DNA from: Acrasis kona
Taxonomy: Eukaryota > Heterolobosea > Eutetramitea > Acrasida > Acrasidae
Length of the DNA: 53,839 bases
Assembly (NCBI GenBank): GCA_026419775.2
Contig: JAOPGA020000802.1
Location: forward strand, 1-53,839
Direction of reading: 5' to 3'
In this document: positions 52,607 through 53,839 of the stretch, piece after piece
Position numbering within the stretch: the stretch's first letter is position 1
Layout of the letters: the number at the start of each line of letters is the position of its first letter
The notes under the pieces: generated by a model
Seen by the model: the letters and a program-made list of their open reading frames with translations, nothing else
What the model was told of the DNA's origin: nothing
The model's database searches: none
Program-made: the position numbers and the translations under genes

Positions 52607-53839
52607 TCATTTCTTCTCAACTTCAACGTTCATTCTTCTTCCGTTTAACTCTCTCATTACTGAATTGAAATTATTTGCGCTTTTTATGACACCTCCATCA
52701 TATTTCACTTTCACCACTTCATAACCCACTGCTTCTTCGATTATACTCTTCAGCCCTTCAAATGTATCAGATTCCAACGCCACAGAATCACCTTCCGCAT
52801 CAGTCACAGTCACTCTTAGTACATTGACCTGCTCTTGTCTCTGACCTCCACCACCCACTACAATAACATGTTGAGTACTTTTGTTGTGTTGTGACTTACA
52901 TTGCTTTTGTAGATCTAACTGCTGTTGCAACGATTGATTCTCCCTCTGTAATGCTTCAATATCACTTGTTTCATTCGCTCCACCACCCACTACAATAACA
53001 TGTTGAGTACTTTTGTGCGTTGCGTGACTTACAACTTCTTGCTTCATGCGATATACTCATCAATTGAAATCTCATGCCTACATATTAAATACTGCAATAA
53101 ACGAATACATACGCTTTCCAGGAGTATAGTGCTCTCCATCCATTGGTCTCTTTTTTCTCGATTTCAAACATCCATGTAAAGGGTTCACAATTTCACAACT
53201 TTCTGCATCGTAAATGCTTTCGATTGCTGAGCAGACCGGCGAAGACTGGATGATTTGATTTAGTGTACCAATGTTTACAAGAACAAGAATCTGTTTTTGA
53301 TTCAACTCTGGGATTTCCACAGGATAGTGATTTGGTAGAACTACACTGATAAGTATTTCGTGATCAATACTTTCCTTGAACTCATTGATTCTCCTACACA
53401 AATCCTTCTCGCCTTTAGCGTTTGTTCCACACTCGTCGGACGTTGCTCGATTTTTATTATATGGTTTCATTAATTGAGAAAAGTTCTTGAGCGTGTCGAA
53501 TTTTTTAGCTGTAGTCTCTTCTTCCGTTTTACCCTGGTTTGTGAGCTTTACAGCTAATCCAACCAGCGTTTTCCCGCACTTTCCACCAATATCTTGTCCA
53601 TGATTGTTATTAATGTTAAAGTTGATGCATTTGTCTGCAATTTTATTAGGGTCAGGATGATCATTTTGGAGATTTCGATGATTTTCAAACTTAATCTCTG
53701 ACACCCAACTTTTTGAGGCATTTTCTTTTTCTTCTTGACTCATTAACCCTTTTGAATTGTAGCAATCGCAATTTTTGATCACTTTGCAAAGTGCGTCCCC
53801 ATGTTGCAAACTAGCCGCGAGCACTGTTTCGAAGATTTT
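52607..53839 (-). CDS. Protein of unknown function with internal repeat, 5' end beyond the window
   Basis: Two exons (53113-53839 and beyond; 52607-53055) over a 57-nt intron (GTATGT donor; GATGAG acceptor) give 391 residues in the window; the frame is open to the right edge. The first part is mixed charged with scattered Cys and a possible beta region (HEILISVVLPNHYPVEIP, QKQILVLVNIGTL), which might be globular. The last 150 residues contain KSTQHVIVVGGG twice, separated by a Gln-rich coiled coil (EALQRENQSLQQQLDLQ), then a small domain (VLRVTVTDAEGDSVAL...). No family is recognised. The intron acceptor is the least certain in the window; alternatives nearby run into stops. Confidence 0.5.
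52846..52884. repeat. 39-bp perfect direct repeat, copy 1
   Basis: Identical to 52978-53016. It lies within coding sequence and encodes STQHVIVVGGG plus flanking bases. The offset of 132 bp is 44 codons, so frame is kept. Confidence 0.9.
52978..53016. repeat. 39-bp perfect direct repeat, copy 2
   Basis: Identical to 52846-52884, including third codon positions, which points to a recent duplication or gene conversion. Confidence 0.9.

Overview
The window looks like nuclear DNA of a heterolobosean amoeboflagellate, most probably Naegleria or a close relative. This is an inference from four things. Genes are dense, on both strands, and end within tens of bases of each other. Introns are few and very short (31-57 nt, GT-AG), with roughly one per one to three genes. 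The glycolytic phosphofructokinase has the pyrophosphate-type signature known from Naegleria. The mix of a flagellar-axoneme gene, a Rab32-like GTPase, a polycystin-like membrane protein and a giant NHL/Thr-Pro surface protein fits a cell that switches between crawling and swimming. I saw no rRNA, tRNA, CRISPR or recognisable retroelement.

Region by region. 1-8433 (minus): a P5-type transport ATPase cut by the left edge, preceded by the flagellar tether protein CFAP44. 8434-10929: a 2.5-kb gene-poor island with an inverted-repeat element rich in C-tracts, three hairpin-forming tandem units, one copy of a 77-bp dispersed element and decayed reading frames; it ends in a stem-loop just before an amino acid transporter. 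10930-18489: the transporter, ribosome-biogenesis GTPase EFL1 (stop codons 1 nt apart), translation factor eIF3L and a Nudix hydrolase. 18538-23789 (minus): a TRIP12/UFD4-type HECT ubiquitin ligase with a newly assembled basic first exon. 24744-32207 (plus): PPi-phosphofructokinase, splicing factor SF3B3, a GPI-type lectin-like surface protein, the second (inverted) copy of the 77-bp element and a small secreted cysteine-rich peptide. 32755-41996: a 3,067-residue cell-surface protein. 42480-53839: a small putative gene, a Rab32-like GTPase, an EF-hand protein, a polycystin-like membrane protein, an auxin-efflux-carrier-type transporter, a TRIM-like RING/B-box/SPRY protein, a fatty-acid 2-hydroxylase, a type I membrane protein and a partial protein with an internal repeat.

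Most genes are unrelated housekeeping or cell-surface functions and do not form one pathway. The least explained parts are the 77-bp element (two copies 21.7 kb apart in opposite orientation, 66 of 77 bases identical without gaps, no codon-position bias), the secreted peptide with two identically spaced CX3C-x8-CX3C units, the P5 ATPase with altered signature residues, and the giant receptor-like protein built from a duplicated lectin-linker-propeller module. Several gene models given here (amino acid transporter, HECT ligase, Rab, fatty-acid hydroxylase, Nudix, P5 ATPase) were built by joining exons across short introns by eye, so splice sites are predictions.
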